Shown here: in pieces, positions 34,034-43,045 of the stretch
Numbering within the stretch: the stretch's first letter is position 1
Layout: each line of letters begins with the position of its first letter
Origin: an uncultured Aquimarina sp.
GTDB taxonomy: Bacteria > Bacteroidota > Bacteroidia > Flavobacteriales > Flavobacteriaceae
Reading direction: 5' to 3'
Assembly: GCF_947492405.1 (NCBI RefSeq)
Contig: NZ_CANLMP010000001.1
Span: 930,001 to 994,000, forward strand
Length of the DNA: 64,000 nt
Notes under the pieces: generated by a model
The model's database searches: none
What the model saw: only the letters and a program-made list of their open reading frames with translations
Told to the model about the DNA's origin: nothing
Position numbers and translations under genes: made by a program

Positions 34034-35338
34034 TTAAATTACCTCATTAATAATAGCTCTTTCTTTTCCAGAAGGCAACAGCGCAATATCTGTAACCAGA
34101 TCTATTGAAATTATAGCGTCCTGCCCCAAATATTCTTTAAACTCCTTTTTGAAAACATCTTCCTGGTCAAAAATATTATTTTTAGTCTTCAATCTAAAAA
34201 GATATTCATTCTTTGTTTTTTGTACGATCTGGCGTTGGACAATTTCATCATATTTATTAATCAATAGTAATATGCTGGTGGATAAGATATCACCTTCAGT
34301 ATTACGAATCATATCCATCTTCCTCCCCTCTATTTTGGTTAATACCAATCTAGAAATATTATTTTGGGAGATATAATCTACACAACCCAAATCACCAGTG
34401 TCATATCTAATTATAGGAGTGAGATAATTGAATAAATCTGTAACCACAATTCTTCCCAAAGTTCCAGGTGTTACCGCCTCATTACTCGATATCTCCAAAA
34501 TTTCAACATAATAACTACCCCAATTAATATCAAAGTATTCCTCTCCTATCGGTTGCTGTGCGATCATACCATTCTCCGAATTAGAATATCTAGAAACCAT
34601 ATCCACCCCAAAATATTTTTTCATGCCCATTTTGGTAACACCATCTAATCTTTCAGAAATACCAATAACCGATTTTAGGTTACATTTAATAGGTTCAGAG
34701 TGTACTGTTTCTAAGTAATTACATATCTTATTAAATGATGAGGCATATCCTATCATTCCTTTTGAGGATCTATCATTTTTCAAAGTATTTACCAGATTCT
34801 GAATAGATTCGGGAGACAAATCAAAAACATTAATAGGGACAATATTCTGTAAAAAAGATAATATCTTACTTTTCTTTTTAAACATATCCCAAAAACGCAA
34901 ATAGTACAATTTATATCCAACATGAAAACCAGAAATTTCTGAATAATAAATAATATCGGCTATGTTTCTAGCTTTTTTATTAAGGTCTTGATATACAGAA
35001 AAAGAAGCTCCAGTAGATCCGCTTGTCGTTACTTTTACTCTTTTTTTATTTTTAAATGTATAAGATTCAAAATCAGAATACGAATTTCTTATAGTTTCCT
35101 TAGTAATAACTGGAAAGTTTTTAAGCTTAGCTATTCTAATATTTTTATAAAATTCTGTGTTTTCAATAGCGTGAGTTAATATACTATTCAGATACTGATG
35201 CGTTTTTTTGTGAGTTAAATCATCATTTGGGTGTTCTGCTATATGTTTTATATCCTTAAAATGACTTAAAACTTTACCTCCTTTTGCAAAATCAATACTC
35301 CAAAACAATATATTTCTCAATTTCTCAAAAACTTTCAT
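34034..35338 (-). CDS. CapK/PaaK-like adenylate-forming enzyme
   Basis: A 434-residue member of the phenylacetate-CoA ligase/coenzyme F390 synthetase-like group often called CapK in capsule loci. Motifs are TTSGSTGASFSVYQD (P-loop of adenylate-forming enzymes), GMIAQQP and the hinge region YDTGDLG. No signal peptide is seen. Such enzymes activate a carboxylic acid as adenylate, but those of capsule clusters have no agreed substrate. It is coupled to the PglC-like gene 8 bases downstream. It is unrelated in sequence to the A-domain at 27411, so the locus holds two adenylate-forming enzymes. Confidence 0.85.
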   Translation of the reverse strand: MKVFEKLRNILFWSIDFAKGGKVLSHFKDIKHIAEHPNDDLTHKKTHQYLNSILTHAIENTEFYKNIRIAKLKNFPVITKETIRNSYSDFESYTFKNKKRVKVTTSGSTGASFSVYQDLNKKARNIADIIYYSEISGFHVGYKLYYLRFWDMFKKKSKILSFLQNIVPINVFDLSPESIQNLVNTLKNDRSSKGMIGYASSFNKICNYLETVHSEPIKCNLKSVIGISERLDGVTKMGMKKYFGVDMVSRYSNSENGMIAQQPIGEEYFDINWGSYYVEILEISSNEAVTPGTLGRIVVTDLFNYLTPIIRYDTGDLGCVDYISQNNISRLVLTKIEGRKMDMIRNTEGDILSTSILLLINKYDEIVQRQIVQKTKNEYLFRLKTKNNIFDQEDVFKKEFKEYLGQDAIISIDLVTDIALLPSGKERAIINEVI

Positions 35339-35477
35339 TCGCGCTTACTAAATAGTTTTTATATACTGTTAAGGTTTATAAAGAGTAAGAGATCATAATG
35401 CTCTCTCATGGTAACTTACTCATAAAAAGTGAAATTAAGAATTTAATTGATTCTTATTAATATCCAAAAGATCTTTC

Positions 35478-36620
35478 TTATAATTGTTTATATTCTTCTA
35501 ATATGGAATCCCACACAAATTGTCTCTCATAATTATCGCATACGATTTTACGAGCATTCATAGCTAACGTCTCTTTAAGCTCTGGTTGCTTTATAAATTT
35601 CTCCATGGCACCATACAGAAAATCAGTGTTTTTTACAGGGATGATCATTCCGTTCTTACCTTCAGAAATAATTTCATTACATCCGTTAATATCAGTTACA
35701 ATACTGGGAAGTCCCATGGCTCCTGCTTGCAAAACCACGTTAGGAAATCCTTCTCTATAACTCGGAAAAGTTAATACATTTGATATTGCAAAATATGGTC
35801 TAACATCAGTTTGCCAACCTACAGGAATAATGTTCGGATTATTATTTATCTCCTCCTCTGTTTCCGGTAAAACAGGATCTAATTCTTTTTCATAAGACCC
35901 CACTAATATTAGTTTTACGTTTTCATACTCATCATTAATACGCTTAAATGCACTTATCAATTCATTAATGCCCTTGTCTCTTACAAGTCTCCCCACAAAA
36001 ACATAAACCAAATCTAGAGAAGAAATTGATAGCTCTCTTTTCAATTCTTCTTTTTCTTTTTCTGAATACAAGGCGCTATTAAAATAATCGATATCAATTC
36101 CATTTACATTTCCATTAGCGATTATTTTTAGAGGCTTTTTGGTAATCTTATACTTTTTTAAGTCATTTTTAACTCCTTGTCCTTCTGGATAAATATGTGT
36201 AGCACATTTACATAACAGTTGATCTGTTTTAATTAACAATTTCTGAAATAAACCTTCTTTAGTTGGAAAAATTAATCCAGTAAAAGTGTGAACTCTATTT
36301 GGAACTTTTGCCAAATAAGAAGCGATCATACTAAGTAAACCTGCTTTTGGTGTTATAGAATGGACTATATATGGGTTTTCTTTTCTGAAAAATTTATATA
36401 ATTTATAAAGCGCGACACAATCTTTGATAATAGATATTTGTCTTTGCATTTCTATATCAACCACCCTAATACCTTCACTTTGGCCTGCTTTTATTGCTTT
36501 TTCTCCTGGCGAAGAAACTCCAACCACATCATAATATTGATTAAGAAATTTCAATTGACCAGTCAATAATCCATAAGAGACATCAGAAGTTACTACCCTG
36601 ATTATTTTCTTTTTTTTCAT
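35478..36620 (-). CDS. GT4 family glycosyltransferase (PglA-like)
   Basis: A 380-residue GT-B glycosyltransferase. The N-terminal domain has VTSDVSYGLLTGQLKFL and HSITPKAGLLSMIAS, features of the PglA/WbpT-like group that adds the second sugar to an undecaprenyl-linked amino sugar. The C-terminal domain has VFVGRLVRDKGINEL and FPSYREGFPNVVLQAGAMG. The second Glu of the usual E-x7-E motif is Gln, which is found in some relatives. It heads the CapK-PglC unit but is separated from it by 139 bases. Acceptor assignment is inferred. Confidence 0.88.
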   Translation of the reverse strand: MKKKKIIRVVTSDVSYGLLTGQLKFLNQYYDVVGVSSPGEKAIKAGQSEGIRVVDIEMQRQISIIKDCVALYKLYKFFRKENPYIVHSITPKAGLLSMIASYLAKVPNRVHTFTGLIFPTKEGLFQKLLIKTDQLLCKCATHIYPEGQGVKNDLKKYKITKKPLKIIANGNVNGIDIDYFNSALYSEKEKEELKRELSISSLDLVYVFVGRLVRDKGINELISAFKRINDEYENVKLILVGSYEKELDPVLPETEEEINNNPNIIPVGWQTDVRPYFAISNVLTFPSYREGFPNVVLQAGAMGLPSIVTDINGCNEIISEGKNGMIIPVKNTDFLYGAMEKFIKQPELKETLAMNARKIVCDNYERQFVWDSILEEYKQL

Positions 36621-36761
36621 TAAAAAATGTTAAAAATTAAGATATTAGCTTTAAAATTTAAAAAAACAGGATAAAAAGTAAAAAAAGTTCGACGAACGAA
36701 CAATAGTTTACAATTATTTACGTTATGCTCTTCAAATAAACCTAAATTATTAGCCAAAAAA

Positions 36762-38810
36762 ATGAAAAAATTAATTTTAATCCTACTTATTTTTGGATTC
36801 ATTTTCTCTTCTTCTTGTAGTAATGAATCCTTTGAAAATGAACTTATCGAAGAGGTTGACGAAAACGAAGACATTCCTGATGGAGAAGAAGATCAGGAAG
36901 AAGATGATAATCCCGATCCAGATGATACTATTAATCTTACACCTTGTGACTTTAGTTTAGAAGGAATAGCATCTAATTCTAGTGTCACTATTTCGTGTAC
37001 TATGGATTTGGAAGGTGCAACAATAAATCTTCCTGCAAATACTACACTGATCTTTGACAATGGTCAAATCATAAATGGTACATTACAATTTGCGTCTGGA
37101 GGTACAATTGACGGGGATCTATTAAATATAAATTTAGACATTCAAGGAGAAGTAATTTTGAGTGATAATTCATTCGATTTTAGGTCAAATCGCTGGGAAA
37201 TCAAATCTGGAACAGTGAGTGATGAAATCGCCGAACAAAATAAGCTAAATTTACAGTCAGCTATAGACCTTTCTAAAAGATTAGGAGCTCAAATTTTTAA
37301 TACAGATGAGCTTGATGCCTTTTTTAAAGTTGGATTAGGTCACGGAGGTCAGCAAGGTTTATCAGAAAATGGTATTCATATCCCTTCTAATTTTAGACTA
37401 GAAATGTCGGAAAATACTTACTTAAGAGTGCAACCAACTCATTTCCCTTGGTATGTTTTATTAAGTACTTATAAAGTAGAGAATGTTACTATTACGGGTG
37501 GAACACTTATTGGTGATCGTTATGAACACGACTATTCTGATTTTATAGACGGTGATAATATCTCCAGAAAAACTCATGAATGGCCTGCATTAATTGTGAC
37601 CGCAGGTTCTAGTAATATTGTGTTTGAAAATATCAATATCGAACATTCAACAGGAGATGGCTTTATTGTAGGTAGCGCAGGTTTTAGAACCAATCCGGGC
37701 GCAGTATGGAATGAAGGAATTGTTTTAAGAAATTGTACGTTGGATGGTAATCGTAGAAATAATATTAGTATTACTGATGGAGAAAATATTACGGTTGTAG
37801 ACAATTTGATTATCAATGCTGGTGATGGTCCTACGAATCCGAATGGAGTGTTTAATTCTGCAGGTGTAAATCCACGTTATGGACTTGATGTAGAACCTTA
37901 TGTAGAGTATGCCAGTTTTGATTTTGCCTCGAGAGTGCAATATGAATGGGTAGAGAATGTAAGTATTAGCAATAATCGATTTGAAGATAATTACGCAGGT
38001 AGTATCGTAGTATATTCTGGTGATAAAGTTTCTATTGACAATAATACTGCTGACCACTCTATATCCCTAAATGAAACTACAGGTAGTAATATAACTAACA
38101 ATACCGTAGAAGCTAGATCTAACGTATCAGGACGAGTAGGTATTACTACTAGTGATTTTAGAAGATATACTGATTTTATAGGTGGAAATATCCAACAATA
38201 TGCGCTAAATAATAACGTATCCGGAAATACTGTTCGTGGTTTTACTACAGGTTACTACATTAGAGGATCTGAGGCGGAAATCACAAGAAACTTTGGCTAT
38301 GAAAATGAAGTAAGTCTAATTGTTGACAGAGCGGAAGACTTAAGTATTCATGACAATATTTATGAAAGTTCATTGCCTAATAGTGCAGGTATTATTTTAG
38401 GATCTTATGGTAACAATGTAAAAATATTTAACGAAAATGTTTCTGTTGCTGCTAGATATCTTTTCGTAAATAATTATAACCGAAACCTTGATTTCAGTAG
38501 TGAAGTAGAAAGTTTTACTGTTGAAATTTCTAATTGTGTATTATCTGGTAACAAATCTTCCAGAGTTTTTGATGCTATTGGTGTGCATTTGATAAACAAT
38601 CAAATAAACACAGGAACAGAATTTGTACAAACAGACGGTACTCGATTTTTAAATAACACTGTGGTTGCAGAATTTGTAGATGGTGTGATCCTTGATAACT
38701 CTATGAATTGTCAAATTATAGAGAATAATTTTACGCTATCAGCTAATTATGAACCTGTTGTAGTTATGAATGAACCAACAAACGCTAATAATACTATTGA
38801 AAATAATTAA
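36762..38810 (+). CDS. Surface lipoprotein with right-handed beta-helix
   Basis: A 682-residue lipoprotein (Cys19 in SSSC). The first mature residues SNESFENE followed by a highly acidic linker (about 22-53) look like a surface-export signal of Bacteroidota lipoproteins. From about residue 60 to the end it is a parallel beta-helix of the pectate-lyase type with many N-N-T/N-N-S turns (SISNNRFEDN, SIDNNTADH, NITNNTVEAR). Such proteins bind or cleave polysaccharides, or epimerise them. It is the only clear surface protein inside the capsule locus, has its own terminator, and could process or hold the polymer. Catalytic residues were not assigned. Confidence 0.85.
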   Translation: MKKLILILLIFGFIFSSSCSNESFENELIEEVDENEDIPDGEEDQEEDDNPDPDDTINLTPCDFSLEGIASNSSVTISCTMDLEGATINLPANTTLIFDNGQIINGTLQFASGGTIDGDLLNINLDIQGEVILSDNSFDFRSNRWEIKSGTVSDEIAEQNKLNLQSAIDLSKRLGAQIFNTDELDAFFKVGLGHGGQQGLSENGIHIPSNFRLEMSENTYLRVQPTHFPWYVLLSTYKVENVTITGGTLIGDRYEHDYSDFIDGDNISRKTHEWPALIVTAGSSNIVFENINIEHSTGDGFIVGSAGFRTNPGAVWNEGIVLRNCTLDGNRRNNISITDGENITVVDNLIINAGDGPTNPNGVFNSAGVNPRYGLDVEPYVEYASFDFASRVQYEWVENVSISNNRFEDNYAGSIVVYSGDKVSIDNNTADHSISLNETTGSNITNNTVEARSNVSGRVGITTSDFRRYTDFIGGNIQQYALNNNVSGNTVRGFTTGYYIRGSEAEITRNFGYENEVSLIVDRAEDLSIHDNIYESSLPNSAGIILGSYGNNVKIFNENVSVAARYLFVNNYNRNLDFSSEVESFTVEISNCVLSGNKSSRVFDAIGVHLINNQINTGTEFVQTDGTRFLNNTVVAEFVDGVILDNSMNCQIIENNFTLSANYEPVVVMNEPTNANNTIENN

Positions 38811-38838
38811 AAAAAATATTTAATAGCTTAATTAAGAG

Positions 38839-38870
38839 CCCTTAGTTACTAAAGTAGCCAAGGGTTTTTT
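38839..38870 (+). terminator. Terminator of the beta-helix gene
   Basis: CCCTT (38839-38843) and AAGGG (38860-38864), with partial pairing inside, are followed by T6. The minus-strand side has no good U-tract for the convergent glycosyltransferase operon. Confidence 0.65.
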
Positions 38871-38890
38871 ATTTATAATTGTTATATCAA

Positions 38891-39748
38891 TTAATTTTTA
38901 AGATCATTAAGCCATCCTTCAATAAATTTAGGATGGCTACTATAATTAAATTTTCTTGCAAACAAGGCATCACTTTTTTCAATTTTAGCTTTATCTTCCT
39001 CATTCAAGACTCTTGGAAATGTAGGGCCCGTGGTCCAATCAATATATCTTAAATCATAATGAACAATATTTTGTTTCTCTTTTGAGTTCATCAAAATACT
39101 TTGCACCCACATCTCATCGGTAGCCCTTGAATATTTTAATTTTTTCAAAAACTCTGGATAATCATTCAAAAATGCAAACACCTCCTCTACTGCATTGAGA
39201 TTTAAATTTATCCAATTAGATCCTGCGTAATAATTTATAGGAAATCTTTTCACCTTTATAAAAAACATTCGTTGCAGAATCAAGGTAATTCTGGCTACAA
39301 TTTTTACTATTTTTCTAGAGCTAATTTTCATAAACCAGAATCGATCCAGTCTATCAAACCCTTGATTAAAACCCCATGTCTTTATAGGTAAAGGATTTAC
39401 GTACATATAAGAATTATCTTTATTGGTAAGAATAAACTCTTTAATTTGATTATTTGTTTTTATAGGGAGGTCATCACCACTTATATACATATAGTAGCTA
39501 TATCTATTTTCATAAGCCTTTTCTAAAATAAATTTCATGTTTTCTACTTGGCTTACGTGACCCCAGTATACTTCAACTTCTTTAAAATAAAATACGTTCT
39601 CATGTTTTGGTAAATCAGCAATTTTCATTTCTGATCTTTTATCAATCTGAACAAATACATCAAAATCAGTTTGCAAATGATTAACCAATAGGCCAAGTTG
39701 CTTCGGTTGATGATGTGCTAATATTAAAATCGCTATTTTATTTTCCAT
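38891..39748 (-). CDS. GT14 (core-2/I-branching type) glycosyltransferase
   Basis: A 285-residue enzyme of the beta-1,6-N-acetylglucosaminyltransferase-like family. It begins IAILILAHHQPKQLGLLVNHL and contains VFVQIDKRS, YYMYISGDDLPIK (a DxD-like acidic cluster) and ATDEMWVQSIL, all typical of bacterial GT14. It is the last gene of the 14-gene minus-strand operon, overlapping the preceding GT2 gene by 11 bases. It probably adds a branch or side residue, acting on the cytoplasmic face on the undecaprenyl-linked repeat unit. Confidence 0.88.
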   Translation of the reverse strand: MENKIAILILAHHQPKQLGLLVNHLQTDFDVFVQIDKRSEMKIADLPKHENVFYFKEVEVYWGHVSQVENMKFILEKAYENRYSYYMYISGDDLPIKTNNQIKEFILTNKDNSYMYVNPLPIKTWGFNQGFDRLDRFWFMKISSRKIVKIVARITLILQRMFFIKVKRFPINYYAGSNWINLNLNAVEEVFAFLNDYPEFLKKLKYSRATDEMWVQSILMNSKEKQNIVHYDLRYIDWTTGPTFPRVLNEEDKAKIEKSDALFARKFNYSSHPKFIEGWLNDLKN

Positions 39749-40736
39749 ATCGTATTCGATTATAAGTACTGCAAAAAAAGTTTCCTATTGAAAATAAGGG
39801 ATAGATATTCGAAAAATTTAAAAAATATTTTTTATCCTTTGTTTCCGCTTCATACTTTGTTGGATAGAGATTGTCTTCTTTTAGTTTCTTAATAATTTCT
39901 TTTTTCGTTGATGTAGTTTTAGAATCTTTAAGAACACGAATGAGTAAAGTAGCGATAAGTGAACTTACCCTCCTTTTTAATGGAATATATGCAGAAGAAT
40001 TTTCTGTGACTTCATTTTCGGTAAAATCATTAATCGATTTTAAGACTGTATGAATATCAAATATCATTTTTTCTTTTTTTGCAAAATTTTTAGTTCTTGT
40101 AATAGATCCTAAGCGTTGCAAAAAATGAGCAGCAATGTAATCTGTTGCTAATACTTTATTTGCCTTAAAAACCACACGTGTGTTAAATTCTATGTCTTCG
40201 ATATAAACACCTTCCATAAAACGTAATTTATGTGTATTAAGAAAATTGCGATTATATAATTTATTACAAGCAGAACCCATATATCTTATTTCTGTTAGAT
40301 ACTGCTCACCTGTAAAAACTTTACCATTACTAGACTTTGCTAAAGAGTAAATTACATTTTTATCTTCATCAACACCTTGCGCTCCAAATTCTAATAGATC
40401 GAGTTGATGTTCTTCTGCCAGAGATATTAATTTATGTAAAGAATTAGGAAGTATATAATCATCTGAGTCTACACACAATAAATAGTCTCCTGTAGCAAAA
40501 TCAAATCCAGAATTTCTAGCCCCACTGAGTCCTTTATTATCTTGATGAATAATCTTTAGGTTACTAATTGTCTTTTGTAATTTTTCTAAAATAGCAGGAC
40601 TATTATCTGTAGAACCATCATTTACCGCTACTATTTCATACGTTTCGTGCGGTATATCTTGATCGAATACACTTTGTATACATTTTTCTAAGAATAACTC
40701 GACATTGTATACAGGTACAATTATAGATAATTTCAT
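39738..40736 (-). CDS. GT2 family glycosyltransferase
   Basis: A 332-residue GT-A inverting glycosyltransferase: LSIIVPVYNVELFLEKCIQSV at the N-terminus, VNDGSTDNSP for nucleotide binding, and GDYLLCVDSDDYI with the metal-binding DxD. The C-terminal 100 residues are variable and basic, as expected for acceptor recognition and membrane association. It overlaps the Wzy-like gene by one base and the GT14 gene by 11 bases, so the three are translationally coupled. The sugar donor cannot be told from sequence. Confidence 0.92.
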   Translation of the reverse strand: MKLSIIVPVYNVELFLEKCIQSVFDQDIPHETYEIVAVNDGSTDNSPAILEKLQKTISNLKIIHQDNKGLSGARNSGFDFATGDYLLCVDSDDYILPNSLHKLISLAEEHQLDLLEFGAQGVDEDKNVIYSLAKSSNGKVFTGEQYLTEIRYMGSACNKLYNRNFLNTHKLRFMEGVYIEDIEFNTRVVFKANKVLATDYIAAHFLQRLGSITRTKNFAKKEKMIFDIHTVLKSINDFTENEVTENSSAYIPLKRRVSSLIATLLIRVLKDSKTTSTKKEIIKKLKEDNLYPTKYEAETKDKKYFLNFSNIYPLFSIGNFFCSTYNRIRYGK

Positions 40737-41830
40737 TACAATAATATTACAGTTAAAACATAGGTAATAGCAAAATATCCCAACATTAGATATCCAATTT
40801 TCTTAAATTGTTGATCCCAAATATTTTGTTTAAAAGGAGGGTAAAAAATTACTAAGGCCATCAAAAACCAAGATAGATAGGCAAATCTATTTGAAAAATT
40901 CGCACGTATGACCATCACCCAGAATGCATTGGTTAATAAATATGTCTTTAGAAGTTTATGATACGTCTTATCAGTAACCTTGAATTTATAAATATATAAG
41001 TAGCCCATAATTATTGGGATTGCACTATATATCAGAAAATCCCATCTAAACCCTGTAGAACTAAATTTACCTGCGGTCGGAGCATTATTTAAATAAGCAC
41101 TCAATCGATCGTCACCAAATCCTAAACTCGCAAAAATACTTATTATAAATCCTCCTACAGTGAGAGATATAAAAATAGAGCTTACCCAGGCAATGAAATA
41201 AAATTTAATATTGTGATAAAAATTAGCCAAAATAAATACCAATAAAGGAAGACTCATACTTTTATGGAACAAAACACTAAGCATAAACCAGAATACCATC
41301 GGTACAACTTTCTTATCGTAAGACAAGGCTAATATAAAAAACGATGTTGCAATACCATTACGCATACCATTAACACCATAAGTGTAAAACGAAAATGAGC
41401 ATACCAACATAAAGAAAACAAAGAAGTAATGCTTAGGAAACCATCTACGAGAAGCAACAAATAGTGGTATGATATACATACAGGCACAGATTAAAAAATA
41501 CATCTGTAATGATATCAATTTTGATGCAACATAGGTAAAAATCACAAAACCTATATCACCTTCTTCTGACATTGGTGCCCCATGTTCATATGACGTGAAT
41601 ATATGTCCATATGTTGCCATATCTACAAAATAATACTCACTTAATGGTCTTAAACCAATATATAATAATAAAACAAATAAACTACCATAACCAAAAACCC
41701 TATTAAAAAATATCACCTTTCCTTCATCACCTTTTAGAGAAGAGGTATGCAATAACATAAATAACAACATACATAATCCACTATTAATGAAGAAGTAGAA
41801 ATAATTTTTAAGAGGTATGAAATCTATCAT
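40736..41830 (-). CDS. EpsG-like polysaccharide polymerase (Wzy)
   Basis: A 364-residue polytopic membrane protein with about ten hydrophobic helices. Its layout resembles the EpsG family: GLRPLSEYYFVDMATYGHIF near residue 60 and YGVNGMRNGIATSFFILAL near 150, followed by LFHKSMSLPLL. The arginine-containing periplasmic loops fit a Wzy-type polymerase that joins lipid-linked repeat units after flipping. With the Wzx-like protein at 44156 and Wza/Wzc it completes a Wzx/Wzy pathway. Wzy proteins diverge widely, so the specificity is unknown. Confidence 0.85.
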   Translation of the reverse strand: MIDFIPLKNYFYFFINSGLCMLLFMLLHTSSLKGDEGKVIFFNRVFGYGSLFVLLLYIGLRPLSEYYFVDMATYGHIFTSYEHGAPMSEEGDIGFVIFTYVASKLISLQMYFLICACMYIIPLFVASRRWFPKHYFFVFFMLVCSFSFYTYGVNGMRNGIATSFFILALSYDKKVVPMVFWFMLSVLFHKSMSLPLLVFILANFYHNIKFYFIAWVSSIFISLTVGGFIISIFASLGFGDDRLSAYLNNAPTAGKFSSTGFRWDFLIYSAIPIIMGYLYIYKFKVTDKTYHKLLKTYLLTNAFWVMVIRANFSNRFAYLSWFLMALVIFYPPFKQNIWDQQFKKIGYLMLGYFAITYVLTVILL

Positions 41831-41839
41831 TCTAAAGAA

Positions 41840-43045
41840 TTATTTTAGATATTGTTTCGTCACATTTTGTAAATCGAATTTTGACAAAAGTAATTCATAT
41901 TTATTTTCTATTGCATTTCGCAACGACGTCGCATTTTCTAGCCCAAGCTGTAATCCTTGACTTAAAGACGCTTCTTCTGATGCATAATTTAAAGTTTCTT
42001 CTGATGGAACTGATAAATCTCCTTTAAACAGATTAGGAGTAACGATTCCGCCTTCGGTCATAATATTATTATGTTCTATTAGATCTCTTTGATCAATACT
42101 CATAAGCTCTAATATCCCATCAGTACAGTTACTACTTACCACAGGGGTTTTGAGACACAACGACTCTACGATCACATTAGGAGTGCCTTCATAATATGAC
42201 GAAAGTGATAGCAAAGTTGATGATGAAATATACTTATATGGATTTTTTCTGCGGCCTAAAAAGAATACGCTGTCTGATATTTTTAAATCGTTTATTTGCT
42301 TTTTTAAATAATCTAAAACCCTATCATCTCCGTCTCCAATAAAGACTAAGTTCGTTTTTTTAGTAATTGATAATTTGGAAAAAGCATTAATTAAATGCCA
42401 CGGAGCCTTCTGTATAGACATTCTTCCTAGAAACAATATTGTATCTTCAGAAAAAATCTGTAATTCCTTGTTGTCTGTTATTTTTTCTTTAGAAAGTTCT
42501 ATTATTTGAGATACATTATGTGGATTATAAATAACCTGAAGATTGTTAAAAGTGTATCCACAATTATCTTGTAAATCAAGTTTAATTGCTTTACTAATAC
42601 AAACTACTTTATCAAAATTTCGATAGGTAGTACGATAGCTTAATTCAAAAATCCGATTGAGCATATTCTTGGCACTCAATTCTACACTTTTTAATGCATG
42701 TATACTAGCTATTTTAAACTCTTTAGTGTATGTCAATGAACTAAAAACATTAGTCATATCACCAAATGAAATAGAATGACTTATTTTTTCTTTTTTAATT
42801 ATTTTTCTTAATCGCAACGGTGCTTTTAAATAAAATAGAGCTCTGTTTGATTTAGACATATCTGCAAAATCAATATCACTAAAATGATATTCATCTTGTC
42901 CAAAATTTATAATATCAGATTCTAGTTTTATTAACTTAACTGCTTTTACTTTATGCCCCATTGATCTGTAATGGTTATAAAAAGTAAAAGCCAGACGTTC
43001 CATCCCTCCTACACTACCATATGGCATGATTAATAAAATGTTCAT
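41840..43045 (-). CDS. GT4 family glycosyltransferase
   Basis: A 401-residue GT-B enzyme. The N-terminal domain starts ILLIMPYGSVGGMERLAFTF, with the glycine loop that contacts the acceptor phosphate. The C-terminal domain shows DTILFLGRMSIQKAPWHLI, FIGDGDDRVLDYL and SSYYEGTPNVIVESLCLKTPVV, in which the E-x7-E pair of retaining GT4 enzymes is complete. It overlaps the next GT4 gene upstream by 4 bases and precedes the polymerase gene by 9. The sugar it transfers is unknown. Confidence 0.92.
   Translation of the reverse strand: MNILLIMPYGSVGGMERLAFTFYNHYRSMGHKVKAVKLIKLESDIINFGQDEYHFSDIDFADMSKSNRALFYLKAPLRLRKIIKKEKISHSISFGDMTNVFSSLTYTKEFKIASIHALKSVELSAKNMLNRIFELSYRTTYRNFDKVVCISKAIKLDLQDNCGYTFNNLQVIYNPHNVSQIIELSKEKITDNKELQIFSEDTILFLGRMSIQKAPWHLINAFSKLSITKKTNLVFIGDGDDRVLDYLKKQINDLKISDSVFFLGRRKNPYKYISSSTLLSLSSYYEGTPNVIVESLCLKTPVVSSNCTDGILELMSIDQRDLIEHNNIMTEGGIVTPNLFKGDLSVPSEETLNYASEEASLSQGLQLGLENATSLRNAIENKYELLLSKFDLQNVTKQYLK

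Noticed and set aside
36620..36874. 84-codon minus-strand frame over the start of the beta-helix lipoprotein gene
   Set aside because: It is the shadow of the acidic linker on the other strand (runs of Ser/Phe) and abuts the GT4 gene.
37725..38057. 110-codon minus-strand frame inside the beta-helix gene
   Set aside because: It is antisense to the repetitive Asn/Ile-rich helix, which yields Ile/Tyr-rich shadows.
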